Shown one piece after another: positions 24,134-31,561 of a stretch of 64,000 bases of DNA. The stretch is from Microbacterium oryzae. GTDB lineage: Bacteria; Actinomycetota; Actinomycetes; Actinomycetales; Microbacteriaceae. Numbering within the stretch: the stretch's first letter is position 1; the number at the start of each line of letters is the position of its first letter. The DNA lies in contig NZ_JAUEPM010000001.1 in the NCBI RefSeq assembly GCF_030406385.1, positions 248,001-312,000 of the forward strand. The letters run 5' to 3'. Below the pieces are notes generated by a model. It was not told the origin of the DNA. It ran no database searches and was given only the letters and a program-made list of their open reading frames with translations. Both the position numbers and the translations under genes were made by a program.

Positions 24134-24607
24134 ATGGACAACGGATGGGCAGTCGTTCTTGGTGCGGTGATCGCCTTCTTCGGCTCGGCTCTGCTTCCCT
24201 GGGTGCGCGATGCGTGGGCCGACCGCCGCCGCAGGAGCGACGAGGCAGCAATCCGGCGTCGCGACGCAATCGTTGAACTGCTCGCTGCGAACAACGCAGT
24301 CGGATTGGGCATCGCCGGGAAGCAGAGCGACAGCGTCTTCCCGGCGTTCGAGCGCCGGGCACGAGCCGCCGCGCGTCTGCTGCTCGAGCTCGCTGATGGT
24401 GAGCGTGCACCGATTCGAAACCTGCTCACCGACTCCGTTCCCGTCGGCGACGATGACCGACCGGGCGGAGTCGGCCGCAGGATGAACGCGCTTCAGCAGG
24501 TCCTGACCGACTGGGCAGCGGGTTCTCTGAGTGTCGACAAGATCGAGTCCACCTACTCGCGGCTGGTGAACGAGCAGCTGAGCGCGGCACAGGCCTCCGA
24601 GAAATAG
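24134..24607 (+). CDS. Membrane-anchored accessory protein of the prophage
   Basis: 157 residues. An N-terminal transmembrane helix (about 5-25) is followed by a basic stretch (DRRRRSDEAAIRRRD), so the C-terminal 120 residues are probably cytoplasmic and helical. The gene is on the plus strand inside the minus-strand early operon, between HNH and the clamp-like gene, and has a predicted leaderless promoter. These are signs of moron cargo. Family unknown; superinfection exclusion is one option. Confidence 0.6.
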   Translation: MDNGWAVVLGAVIAFFGSALLPWVRDAWADRRRRSDEAAIRRRDAIVELLAANNAVGLGIAGKQSDSVFPAFERRARAAARLLLELADGERAPIRNLLTDSVPVGDDDRPGGVGRRMNALQQVLTDWAAGSLSVDKIESTYSRLVNEQLSAAQASEK

Positions 24608-24618
24608 CCTCCGGGCGC

Positions 24619-25332
24619 TCATTCGTCGCCCCCGTCGCCGCTGCTGGGCTGGATGAGCGCGGTCGCGCGGAGATTGCCGCTCTCCCAGAAGTCGAGGAGC
24701 GCGGGCCCGGGCTTGCCCTTGGGCCCGGCGGTGAACTGGATCACCGGCGGGTCGGTGAAGGTGGTCTCGAGGTTCTGCGCGTCGGCGATGAACGCGAGCT
24801 GGATGGGGTGCGGCATCGTCGGCTCGGCGGCGCGCGCCTGGTCGATGATGCGCTCGACGTGCGGGTAGGCGTCCTTTACTAGGGGCGCGTCGAAGCGCGC
24901 CGACGGGGCGGTGTCGTCGTCCCACTCGCGGTAGATCGCGGACACCCACCCGGCGATGCTGTTCTCGTCCTGGATGGCGGGGACGGCGAGCAGCAGCGAC
25001 GCGACGGGCTCGATGAGGCTGTCGCGCTTGGGCTTGAAGGTGCGCACGTTGCGCTTGGCCCACACGAGCACGTCGCGCGGGATGACCGCCTCGATGCGCT
25101 CCACGGGCTCGCGCAGCGACAGGTGCATCTGGTGGAGGCGGTAGCCGTCCGTCGACTCGGCGATCGCGGTGAGGCCCTCGGCGACGATGTGCGCGTGCTG
25201 GCGCACGCCGTACACCTCGCCCTCGGCGGCCGCGGCGAGCATGCCGGCGGCGAGCCATCCGAGGTCAGGGGTGGACACCTTCAGCTCGCGCGTGACCATG
25301 ATGTCGCGCGCGTCGATCGTGGTGGTGGTCAT
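24619..25332 (-). CDS. DNA sliding-clamp-like phage protein
   Basis: ATG 25332 gives 237 residues. The segment GLTAIAESTDGYRLHQMHLS resembles the ATDGYRLA motif of DnaN-type clamps, and the C-terminal LRATALIQPS resembles the clamp terminus. Length is about two thirds of a bacterial clamp. It may be a shortened phage processivity factor, but the similarity is modest. It follows a small zinc-ribbon gene. Confidence 0.5.
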   Translation of the reverse strand: MTTTTIDARDIMVTRELKVSTPDLGWLAAGMLAAAAEGEVYGVRQHAHIVAEGLTAIAESTDGYRLHQMHLSLREPVERIEAVIPRDVLVWAKRNVRTFKPKRDSLIEPVASLLLAVPAIQDENSIAGWVSAIYREWDDDTAPSARFDAPLVKDAYPHVERIIDQARAAEPTMPHPIQLAFIADAQNLETTFTDPPVIQFTAGPKGKPGPALLDFWESGNLRATALIQPSSGDGGDE

Positions 25333-25487
25333 GCTTCCCACGCCTTTCGCTCTTCGGGGGTGAGGACGTCGACGCACGGCCTGCAGAGCCGGGTCTTGCG
25401 GTTGTTGCGGTGTCCGCGGGGTCCGCCGCAGCGGTCGCAGACGAAGCTGGGCGTCCGCGCCGGGGTGGAGGTGGCCTTGATCGTCAT
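25329..25487 (-). CDS. Small zinc-ribbon protein (52 aa)
   Basis: ATG 25487 overlaps the upstream stop (ATGA), and its own stop overlaps the next ATG. Two Cys pairs (CDRC and CRPC) 14 residues apart make a zinc ribbon, flanked by basic residues (HRNNRKTR). Probably binds nucleic acid. Tight coupling on both sides and the clear zinc pattern support a real gene. Confidence 0.75.
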   Translation of the reverse strand: MTIKATSTPARTPSFVCDRCGGPRGHRNNRKTRLCRPCVDVLTPEERKAWEA

Positions 25488-25930
25488 GACCCGTGCTCCG
25501 CCCGGTAGTTGGCGTTCAAGCTGCGGAGCAGGTCGATGTCCTTGTCGAGGGTCTTCCGCAGCTCACGGCCGTACTCGAGGCGCAGCTCGGCGTCGTCCGC
25601 GGCCTCGCGCGCAGCCGAGACCTTCTCGTCGCTGTCGACGAGCGCACGGGCGTCACCGAGGGACCAACCCTCGCTGCGGTAGCGGGAGAACGCGAGCGCG
25701 CGGGCGACGATGAGGTCGCGCTTGGCCTTCTTCAGCTCGCCGGAGAGGGTGTCGAGCGCGGCCGGGGCCTTCGCGAGACGCTCGCGGGCGATGAGCATCG
25801 CCCCGGCGACCTGCCGCGGCGTCGGCAGCAGCTGCAGGATCTCGTCCTCGTTGAGGCCTGAGATGTTCAGCGGGACGAGCGCGGTCTCCTCCTCGGAGAT
25901 CTCACCTGTGCGCGGGTCGACGGCGCTCAC
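25484..25930 (-). CDS. Coiled-coil phage early protein
   Basis: GTG 25930 with GGAGGAG upstream gives 148 residues. A short Pro/Glu-rich start is followed by long helices (ARERLAKAPAALDTLSGELK and DDAELRLEYGRELRKTLDKD). The layout is common among actinophage early proteins located near the recombination genes. Function unknown; GTGA overlap with upstream gene. Confidence 0.6.
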   Translation of the reverse strand: MSAVDPRTGEISEEETALVPLNISGLNEDEILQLLPTPRQVAGAMLIARERLAKAPAALDTLSGELKKAKRDLIVARALAFSRYRSEGWSLGDARALVDSDEKVSAAREAADDAELRLEYGRELRKTLDKDIDLLRSLNANYRAEHGS

Positions 25931-26232
25931 AGCTCCTCCATCCCGGGGAGCGCGACGAACTCGGCGGGCGCGACGTGCGTGCGCTCCGTCTTCAGGAGCT
26001 CCACCTCGCTCTTGTCCCACATGTCGATCGAGTCGAGGTCGAACAGGCTCTCGTCGGTCTCCTCGAGTGCGAACTCCTCAACCGACTCCCAGTCGATGTC
26101 CTCGTCCCCGTCGATCCCGAGCCACTCGCGCACCTGCTGGTCGGTGACCTTGACCGTCGCCGTCACGGTGGCCGTGACGCGCGACTTGATCCGCACGGTG
26201 CGCACGGTCTGCGTGCCGGGCATCCCGCTCAT
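25927..26232 (-). CDS. Acidic phage early protein
   Basis: 101 residues; N-terminal beta-forming segment rich in Thr/Val (VRIKSRVTATVTATVKVTDQ) then a strongly acidic region (DGDEDIDWESVEEF...DLDSIDMWD). The acidic part could mimic DNA. Located between the RecT-like gene and the coiled-coil gene. No known family. Confidence 0.6.
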   Translation of the reverse strand: MSGMPGTQTVRTVRIKSRVTATVTATVKVTDQQVREWLGIDGDEDIDWESVEEFALEETDESLFDLDSIDMWDKSEVELLKTERTHVAPAEFVALPGMEEL

Positions 26233-26984
26233 CGCTGCTCTCCGTCACGTCGAGCGAGGGCCTCGCGCATGGCGGCCTCGACAGAGGTGCCGGTCTGCAC
26301 CCGCTCCTCACGCGGCGGCCGGGGCTTCCGAGTGCGGCGCTTCGCCTTCGCGCGCTCGGGCGCCGGCGCGGCGGATGCCTCGGCGGTCGCCGACTCGGGC
26401 TCCTGCGCAGCGGACGCCGTCGGCGCCTCCCATGCGGCGTCGGTGAGCTCGCGGCGGCGGGCGCGCAGCGCGCGGTCGAGCGGGACGGTGACGGCGCGTG
26501 CGCCCTTCATCTTGCGGTGCAGGGCGTCGAGCTCGTCGAGCGTCGACACCGCGGCAATCGCGGCTTCGTACGTCTCCGCGTCGGCGGCCGGCGCGGTCGC
26601 GGTCGAAGTCGGCGCGTGGTCGATCTCGTCAGGCTCGCGGCGCTGCCCGATGGCGTCGCGGAACGCGCGGCGGAGGGCGGCGCGCGCGGCGTAGGCGCCG
26701 GCGAGCTTCATGGGCTTCCGCTGCCACAGCTCGCGCCACGACTCCTCGGCGGGCAGCGACTCGTCCCAGGAGACGTAGACCGTCGTCGGGACGCCGTCGC
26801 GGTGCACCGTCGCGCGGATCATCGCGGGCGACGTGGTGCCGAGCCAGTACGGCGCCCACTCGTCGACCGAGAGGCCAGACCAGAACTCCGGCGGGTCGAT
26901 CTGGACGCGCGCTCCCGTCTCGATCGCAAGGCGCTCGTACTCGGCGAGGGTCTGCGCGACGTCGTCGGTGGTGGGGGTGCTCAC
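26229..26984 (-). CDS. RecT-like annealing protein (shortened)
   Basis: GTG 26984 overlaps the exonuclease stop and gives 251 residues. Residues 90-130 (LWQRKPMKLAGAYAARAALR then RAFRDAIG) resemble the C-terminal helix segment of RecT annealases. The N-terminal half of RecT is not evident, and the C-terminal 110 residues are a Pro/Ala/Arg-rich tail. Direct coupling to a YqaJ-type exonuclease supports a recombination role with the phage SSB. Confidence 0.5.
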   Translation of the reverse strand: MSTPTTDDVAQTLAEYERLAIETGARVQIDPPEFWSGLSVDEWAPYWLGTTSPAMIRATVHRDGVPTTVYVSWDESLPAEESWRELWQRKPMKLAGAYAARAALRRAFRDAIGQRREPDEIDHAPTSTATAPAADAETYEAAIAAVSTLDELDALHRKMKGARAVTVPLDRALRARRRELTDAAWEAPTASAAQEPESATAEASAAPAPERAKAKRRTRKPRPPREERVQTGTSVEAAMREALARRDGEQR

Positions 26985-27952
26985 TGGTCTTCTCCCTTGG
27001 GCTGGACGGGCAGCAGGCGCCGCGTCGCGGTGGTCTTCGTGTAGAGCGCGGCGGCCGCGGCTTCGGTCTCGGCGAGGCGCTTGCGGAGCTCGACGACCTC
27101 GGCGTACCCGTCGGGCTCGGCGGTCTTCCACGCGTCCTCGTCGAGGACCTGCTTGGTGGTGACGGAGTATGTGAACCCGCCGACGGTGCTCGTGGGCTTC
27201 CAGCCGCGCTCCTCCGCGTCGTCGCGGCGGGAGATGAGCGCGCGCACGCGTCCCTCGAGCGCTTTCGCGGCGGCCACGGCTGCGTCACGGCGGGCGACGG
27301 CGGCCAGCCACGGGGTGACGACGTCCTCGAAGTCGTCGGGTAGGTCGTCGTCCTCGTCGGGCGCTCCGGCGTCGCGCCACGCGAGGTAGGCGTCGGCGGC
27401 TTCGACGAGCACGGCGATCCGCTTCTCGTCGCGGTCGACCCACCGCATCAGCGGGTCGTTCAGGGTGGGCTCGCCGTCCTCGCCCATCACCTCGCGGACG
27501 TACACCCACTTCGTGAATCCGAGGACGTGCATCCCCCACTGCATCTGGTCGTAGTGCTCGGCGGGGATCTTCCCGAGGTCGCTGCCGAAGATGTGCGACT
27601 TCGCCTCGACGCCGTAGCTGCTGCCGACGCCGTCCGGTGTCGCCATGTGCCGCGGGTTCGCGGCGGCGGCGAACAGCTCGCCGGCGGCGCGGATCTCCTC
27701 GCCGAGGACGTCCTCGACGTACGCGATGAGGAACGGCTCGCGCTCGTGGCCGCGCCGGGTGTGCCGGTTGCCCTTGAACGTCGACCCGTTGAGGTCGTCA
27801 TCGAGGAGACGCCGCCAGGTGCGCTTCGAGCCGTTCGCGATCGCGTGGATACGCGACGCGGTGACGCCGGTGCCGCGGACCTCGTGCCAGCGATCCTCGT
27901 CATCCTGCGAGGACGCTACGACCGTCGCGGTCGTGATCGTCTGCATGGTCAT
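26981..27952 (-). CDS. YqaJ-type recombination exonuclease
   Basis: ATG 27952 with GGAGACG upstream gives 323 residues. The PD-(D/E)XK-like core has DRWHEVRGTGVTASRIHAIA near the start, RRGHEREPFLIAYVED, and YGVEAKSHI (E-x-K), followed by YDQMQWGMHVLGF and VYVREV, the standard YqaJ order. The C-terminal part is helical and coiled-coil. It resects dsDNA ends, working with the RecT-like protein and SSB. Confidence 0.85.
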   Translation of the reverse strand: MTMQTITTATVVASSQDDEDRWHEVRGTGVTASRIHAIANGSKRTWRRLLDDDLNGSTFKGNRHTRRGHEREPFLIAYVEDVLGEEIRAAGELFAAAANPRHMATPDGVGSSYGVEAKSHIFGSDLGKIPAEHYDQMQWGMHVLGFTKWVYVREVMGEDGEPTLNDPLMRWVDRDEKRIAVLVEAADAYLAWRDAGAPDEDDDLPDDFEDVVTPWLAAVARRDAAVAAAKALEGRVRALISRRDDAEERGWKPTSTVGGFTYSVTTKQVLDEDAWKTAEPDGYAEVVELRKRLAETEAAAAALYTKTTATRRLLPVQPKGEDQ

Positions 27953-28332
27953 GCCGTCTCCGTTCCCGCGAGACGCCAGGCCATCGCCCTGCGCCCCTTC
28001 TCCGTCTTGCCGTGCCCGTCCTGGACGACGGCGCCCTTCTTCGTCAGCTGCGCGCGGGCGGTGCGCATCCGCTCGTCGGTCCACAGCGGGACGCCGTCGA
28101 GCTGCCAGGCGCGCTGCACGTGGCGCTTCGCGATCGCCTGGTCCGTCAGCGGCTCGTCGGCGGCCGCGAGGATCGTGAGGACCTCCTGCTCGGAGGCTTC
28201 GAGGTGCTCGGCGCTGATCGAGTCCGCCGCGGCGTGCGAGGTCCCCGGGTCGCTGCGGCGAGCGCGGGCGTCGTCACCCGTGATCTGCGACAGGATCGCC
28301 GGGCCCGGGTCGAACGTGCGTGCGGGGAGCAT
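27949..28332 (-). CDS. Winged-helix phage protein with RxSDPxTSHxAA motif
   Basis: 127 residues. ARRSDPGTSHAAADS (about 24-38) is a motif shared by many actinophage early proteins, followed by a winged-helix-like domain (SEQEVLTILAAADEPLTDQA ... LTKKGAVVQDG). It probably binds DNA. ATGA overlap couples it to the exonuclease gene. Confidence 0.7.
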   Translation of the reverse strand: MLPARTFDPGPAILSQITGDDARARRSDPGTSHAAADSISAEHLEASEQEVLTILAAADEPLTDQAIAKRHVQRAWQLDGVPLWTDERMRTARAQLTKKGAVVQDGHGKTEKGRRAMAWRLAGTETA

Positions 28333-28523
28333 CAGATGCTCACCCCCATGAACGCGGCAGCCATCGCGCCGACGAGCACGACGACGGCCACGGCGACCAT
28401 CTGCGCGGTCTCGCGGGCGTCCTGCGGCGACCGGGTGCGGAGCGATGTGAGGATCTCCTCCGCCCGGGCGGCATCGCTCGCGGGCTTCGGAGGGGAAACG
28501 GTAGTCTGCTTCTCGAGGGACAT
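28332..28523 (-). CDS. Small single-span membrane protein
   Basis: 63 residues: a charged N-terminal half and one C-terminal transmembrane helix (about 42-62). Overlaps the winged-helix gene by one base. Role unknown. Confidence 0.6.
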   Translation of the reverse strand: MSLEKQTTVSPPKPASDAARAEEILTSLRTRSPQDARETAQMVAVAVVVLVGAMAAAFMGVSI

Positions 28524-28589
28524 GGCTGTGTCCTTTCCAGCGCCGATCCGTGCCAGCGGGTCGGCGCTTCTACGTGGTGGTGGCGACCG

Positions 28590-28781
28590 CTACGCGCGGT
28601 CGGGAGTCCTGGGAGTCGGCTTCGGGTCGTGGCGGCACGAGTGCACGGCCAGCGCGAGGATGAACACGAGGCCGGCGAAGCCGAACAGCAGCCAGGTCGT
28701 GTTGAAGATCCCGGTGACGCAGCACCAGGTGAAGGACCACACGGCGACCAGCAGGCTGATGGCCGCGACGAGGAGAGCCAT
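28590..28781 (-). CDS. Small two-span membrane protein
   Basis: ATG 28781 overlaps the excisionase-like stop and gives 63 residues with two hydrophobic helices (about 2-20 and 25-45) and a short basic tail. Could act as a small early membrane protein; holin is unlikely given the early position. A 66-bp gap separates it from the next gene. Confidence 0.6.
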   Translation of the reverse strand: MALLVAAISLLVAVWSFTWCCVTGIFNTTWLLFGFAGLVFILALAVHSCRHDPKPTPRTPDRA

Positions 28782-28969
28782 CAGGCGGCCTCTGCTCGCT
28801 GCTTCGCCTCGTACCGCTCGACGGCGGCCTGCTCGAAGCGCACGTACCGCCCGACCTTGATCGACGCGACCTGCTTCCGGCGGGCGAGCTCGAGGACGTG
28901 GCGCCTCGGGATGCTCCACCGCGCGGCGACGTCATCGGGCGTGAGCAGGGCAGGCTTCGTCGCGCTCAC
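28781..28969 (-). CDS. Excisionase-type helix-turn-helix protein
   Basis: GTG start, 62 residues. TPDDVAARWSIPRRHVLELA is a MerR/Xis-type HTH followed by IKVGRYVRFEQAAVERYEAK, the usual wing of helix_turn_helix_17 proteins. It is the second gene of the leftward operon, close to the integrase, so directing excision is a reasonable role. Confidence 0.75.
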   Translation of the reverse strand: MSATKPALLTPDDVAARWSIPRRHVLELARRKQVASIKVGRYVRFEQAAVERYEAKQRAEAA

Positions 28970-29223
28970 GCCGCTGCCCTCGCCTGCGACTGCGGCTTGC
29001 GCGCGGCGACGAGGAGCGACACCACGTCCGTCCCGAGCGCACTCGCGATCACGTCGAGCTCCTCGAGGGACATGTCCGAGGGGTTCGTCTTATGGAGACG
29101 GCGGGCGAGCGTCCGCATCGGGATTCCCGTCGCCGCTGCCAGCCACTCCTGGGTGCGGTTCTGATCTTCGAGCGCCTTGCGGACGACCTTGGCCGCCTTC
29201 GCGCTCATGCCATTCGATGCCAT
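28966..29223 (-). CDS. Cro-like HTH regulator (first gene of early operon)
   Basis: ATG 29223 lies inside operator 1; ATG 29208 is an alternative. The 85 residues contain an XRE-type HTH (NRTQEWLAAATGIPMRTLAR, about 22-41). It is divergent from the repressor across three operators and heads the early operon. This matches a Cro-like lytic regulator. The upstream promoter has the same N6 geometry as the repressor promoter, so its mRNA is likely leaderless. Confidence 0.75.
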   Translation of the reverse strand: MASNGMSAKAAKVVRKALEDQNRTQEWLAAATGIPMRTLARRLHKTNPSDMSLEELDVIASALGTDVVSLLVAARKPQSQARAAA

Positions 29224-29230
29224 ATGGCAA
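29217..29230. promoter_or_regulatory. Operator 1 of the immunity switch
   Basis: ATGCCATATGGCAA contains the perfect 12-bp palindrome TGCCATATGGCA. It overlaps the start codon of the Cro-like gene, so binding here would block that gene. Confidence 0.7.
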
Positions 29231-29244
29231 TGGTGCGTCTCTTC

Positions 29245-29258
29245 TTGCCAAATGGCAA
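29245..29258. promoter_or_regulatory. Operator 2, containing both divergent -35 boxes
   Basis: TTGCCA-AA-TGGCAA is a 14-bp palindrome. Read on each strand, TTGCCA matches the -35 consensus at 5 of 6. It would serve the rightward promoter (29245-29250) and the leftward promoter (29258-29253). A repressor bound here would block both. Confidence 0.7.
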
Positions 29259-29265
29259 GCCCACC

Positions 29266-29279
29266 TGCCAGTATTGGCA
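29266..29279. promoter_or_regulatory. Operator 3 over the rightward -10
   Basis: TGCCA-GTAT-TGGCA has 5-bp arms with a 4-bp centre. It overlaps the predicted -10 (CAGTAT, 29269-29274) of the repressor promoter and ends at the base before the -1 of the ATG. The spacing to operator 2 is 21 bp centre to centre. Confidence 0.6.
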
Positions 29280-29280
29280 C

Positions 29281-29688
29281 ATGCCTACCGGAGCCCATGC
29301 CCTCCCAAGCCGACTGAGCCAGGAGGTCGGGCGCATCCTCACCGAAGCCATCGCGCGCGGCGCCACCTCACAAGCGCGCGTCGCCGAAGCCGCCGGCATT
29401 TCGGCGTCGCAGCTCTCCCGCGCACTCGCGGGCAAGAAGGTCTTCACGCTCGATCAGCTCGACTCGGTGTGCACCTCCGTGGGCCTCGACATTGTCGACG
29501 TCATCGCCGCCGCCGACCAGAGCATCCCTGAGCGCGCGCCTCGGCGCCCGATTGCGGTTCTTCGACGCCCGTCGGCGAATGTCGGTGACCGTCCGGATAC
29601 TGATCTGGAGACGGTCGAGCTCGATATCACGAAGCTCGCCGCTTCACGCGACAACACGCCGATTGATCCCTCGCACGGCGAGGGGTGA
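29281..29688 (+). CDS. Phage repressor (XRE family, ImmR-like)
   Basis: ATG 29281 gives 135 residues; longer readings cross the operators. Residues 25-60 (TSQARVAEAAGISASQLSRA) form an XRE HTH. The C-terminal half has a Pro/Arg-rich region and VELDITKLAASRDN, with no peptidase domain, as in ImmR-type repressors inactivated by a partner. The next gene is an ImmA-type protease, and then the integrase. Its promoter places operator 3 over the -10, indicating autoregulation. Confidence 0.8.
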   Translation: MPTGAHALPSRLSQEVGRILTEAIARGATSQARVAEAAGISASQLSRALAGKKVFTLDQLDSVCTSVGLDIVDVIAAADQSIPERAPRRPIAVLRRPSANVGDRPDTDLETVELDITKLAASRDNTPIDPSHGEG

Positions 29689-29700
29689 CCAGGGGGACGA

Positions 29701-30204
29701 ATGGCTCTGACGGAATGGGACCTGATCGACTACGTCGCGACGCCTGAGGGGTTGTCGTCGCGCACGTCGACGGCGTACATGTACGGCGTCGGGAACTTCG
29801 AGGACGGCATCTGCGCCGCGGACTATGACCCCTGGGTGCACGCCGAGCAGCTCGACCTGCCCATCATCTTCCGCGACCTCCCCGACGCGGACATGGTCGC
29901 CGCATACTCCCACGAGCACCGCGCGATCTTCGTGCGCACCGGCCTCCACGGCGCGACCGAGCGCTGCAGCATCGCGCACGAGATCGTGCACTTCGAGCGG
30001 AACGACGTCGGCGAGGTGAAGGCACAGGAAGACCGCGCCGACCGGATCTCTGCTCGCCGCCTCATCCGCCCCTCGCGCGTGCGTCGCGTCGCGTCCATGA
30101 CCGGCAACGACCCCGCGGCCATCGCGCTCGAGCTGAACGTCACCGAACAGGTGATGCGCACCTGGCTTCGGATGGTCCGCCAGGGCGTCATCAAGGGGTA
30201 CTGA
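29701..30204 (+). CDS. ImmA/IrrE-type metallopeptidase
   Basis: 167 residues. The zinc motif HEIVHFE lies after the RCSIA segment, followed by EDRADRISARRLI, as in ImmA/IrrE (COG2856) proteins. The C-terminus is an HTH-like segment (ALELNVTEQVMRTWLRMVRQ). ImmA proteins cleave their partner repressor on DNA damage, triggering induction. A 12-bp gap follows the repressor gene, and the stop overlaps the integrase start by one base. Confidence 0.85.
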   Translation: MALTEWDLIDYVATPEGLSSRTSTAYMYGVGNFEDGICAADYDPWVHAEQLDLPIIFRDLPDADMVAAYSHEHRAIFVRTGLHGATERCSIAHEIVHFERNDVGEVKAQEDRADRISARRLIRPSRVRRVASMTGNDPAAIALELNVTEQVMRTWLRMVRQGVIKGY

Positions 30205-31454
30205 TGCCAGTAGTCGATCGCTGGTACCGACGCGACCCGAAGAGCAACAAGAAGGTGCGCACCGCGCGTTACGGCGTCGGTCTGCGCTGGCAGGTGCAGT
30301 GGGTCACCGAGGACGGCCGGCGGCAGTCGAAGTCCTTCCCCACGAAGGACGAGGCCGAGGCGAATTACGCCGCTATCCGCGCGGACATCTACCGCGGGGC
30401 CTACGTCGACCCGGAGGCCGGGAAGATCACCCTCCGCGACTTCGCCGAGCAGTGGCTGGCCTCTCGCGATCACGCGCCGCTCACCGCCATCCGCACCCGC
30501 CAGCGGCTCGAGATGCACGTGTACCCGCACCTCGGCCACGTCCCGCTGCGCAAGATCCGGCCGACCACCATTCAGGCATGGCTCAAGACCCTCTCCGCGA
30601 AGGAGCCCGGCAACCGGAAGGCGAAGGACGGCGAGACGCCACTGACCCTGGGCGGCACGACACGCGAGCGCATCTTCAGCACGCTCTCGGCAGTCCTGCA
30701 AGCCGCCGTCGACGACGAGCTCATCACGAAGAACCCCACCAAGGCGGGCAGCATCCAGAAGCCCCGCCGGGACACGAAGCCCGCCGTGCCGTGGGCACGC
30801 GACAGGATCGTTGCCGTCGAGCGCGAGATGGCCGAGCGCTGGCGGCCGATCATCGTCCTCGGCACCGGGCTCGGGCTGCGCCGGGGCGAGATGTTCGGCC
30901 TCTCTCCCGACGACATCGACTTCCTCCGCGGCGTTGTACACGTGCGGCGCCAGGTGCTCCTGCACAGCGGCAACAAGCTCACCTTCTCGCTGCCGAAGTA
31001 TGAGAAGACCCGCGACGTGCCGATCTCCCCGCACGTCGCCGCGGTGCTCGCCGCTCACATGAAGAAGTACCCGCCGCGCGAGGTGACGCTGCCGTGGGAG
31101 ACCCTCGACGGCGCACCCGTGACGGCGAAGCTCCTCCTGACCTCGCGCGAGGGGCGCGCGGCGAACGGGAACCACATCCAGACGCACGTCTGGCGGCCTG
31201 CTTGCAGGGCCGCGGGCTTCGAGCCGACGAACCGCGACGGTCCCCATGTGCTCCGGCACACCTACGCGAGCCTCCTGCTCGACGCGGGCGAGTCGATCAT
31301 CGCCGTCGCCGAGCGCCTCGGGCACTCCGACCCGTCGTTCACTCTGAAGGTCTACGGACACCTGATGCCGGCCACCGAGCCGCGCACGCGCGCGGCCGTC
31401 GACGCCTTCCTCCTCGGCGGCGACGAGCTCGACGACGACGCAGCCGTCGGCTGA
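30204..31454 (+). CDS. int: Tyrosine recombinase (integrase)
   Basis: 416 residues. N-terminal arm-binding domain (about 1-70, with WQVQWVTEDGRRQSKSFPTK), SAM-like core-binding domain (75-180), and catalytic domain with R226 (GLRRGE), H348 and R351 (HVLRHT), H374 (LGHS) and Y384 (VYGHL). It integrates and excises the prophage. Transcribed with repressor and ImmA-like genes, so it is expressed from the lysogeny promoter. Confidence 0.95.
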   Translation: MPVVDRWYRRDPKSNKKVRTARYGVGLRWQVQWVTEDGRRQSKSFPTKDEAEANYAAIRADIYRGAYVDPEAGKITLRDFAEQWLASRDHAPLTAIRTRQRLEMHVYPHLGHVPLRKIRPTTIQAWLKTLSAKEPGNRKAKDGETPLTLGGTTRERIFSTLSAVLQAAVDDELITKNPTKAGSIQKPRRDTKPAVPWARDRIVAVEREMAERWRPIIVLGTGLGLRRGEMFGLSPDDIDFLRGVVHVRRQVLLHSGNKLTFSLPKYEKTRDVPISPHVAAVLAAHMKKYPPREVTLPWETLDGAPVTAKLLLTSREGRAANGNHIQTHVWRPACRAAGFEPTNRDGPHVLRHTYASLLLDAGESIIAVAERLGHSDPSFTLKVYGHLMPATEPRTRAAVDAFLLGGDELDDDAAVG

Positions 31455-31535
31455 TTACAGCCGAGCTACATCCCACGCCCCCAGCGACCCCGCTCGCGCC
31501 CTTGATTCCGCGGGCCAGCGCGGATTACACGAGCT
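31453..31535. repeat. Pair of GATTACA-CGAGCT direct repeats, possible attachment-arm sites
   Basis: GATTACA-gc-CGAGCT (31453-31467) recurs as GATTACACGAGCT (31523-31535) 70 bp later, in the 107 bp between integrase and terminator. Direct repeats next to an integrase gene are typical of arm-type binding sites. The rest of this interval has no gene. Confidence 0.35.
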
Positions 31536-31561
31536 GTACTTCGGCGTCTGATCCGCCGCAG

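Noticed and set aside
31455..31561. tRNA fragment as attachment site
   Set aside because: No cloverleaf or tRNA 3' end is recognisable next to the integrase.
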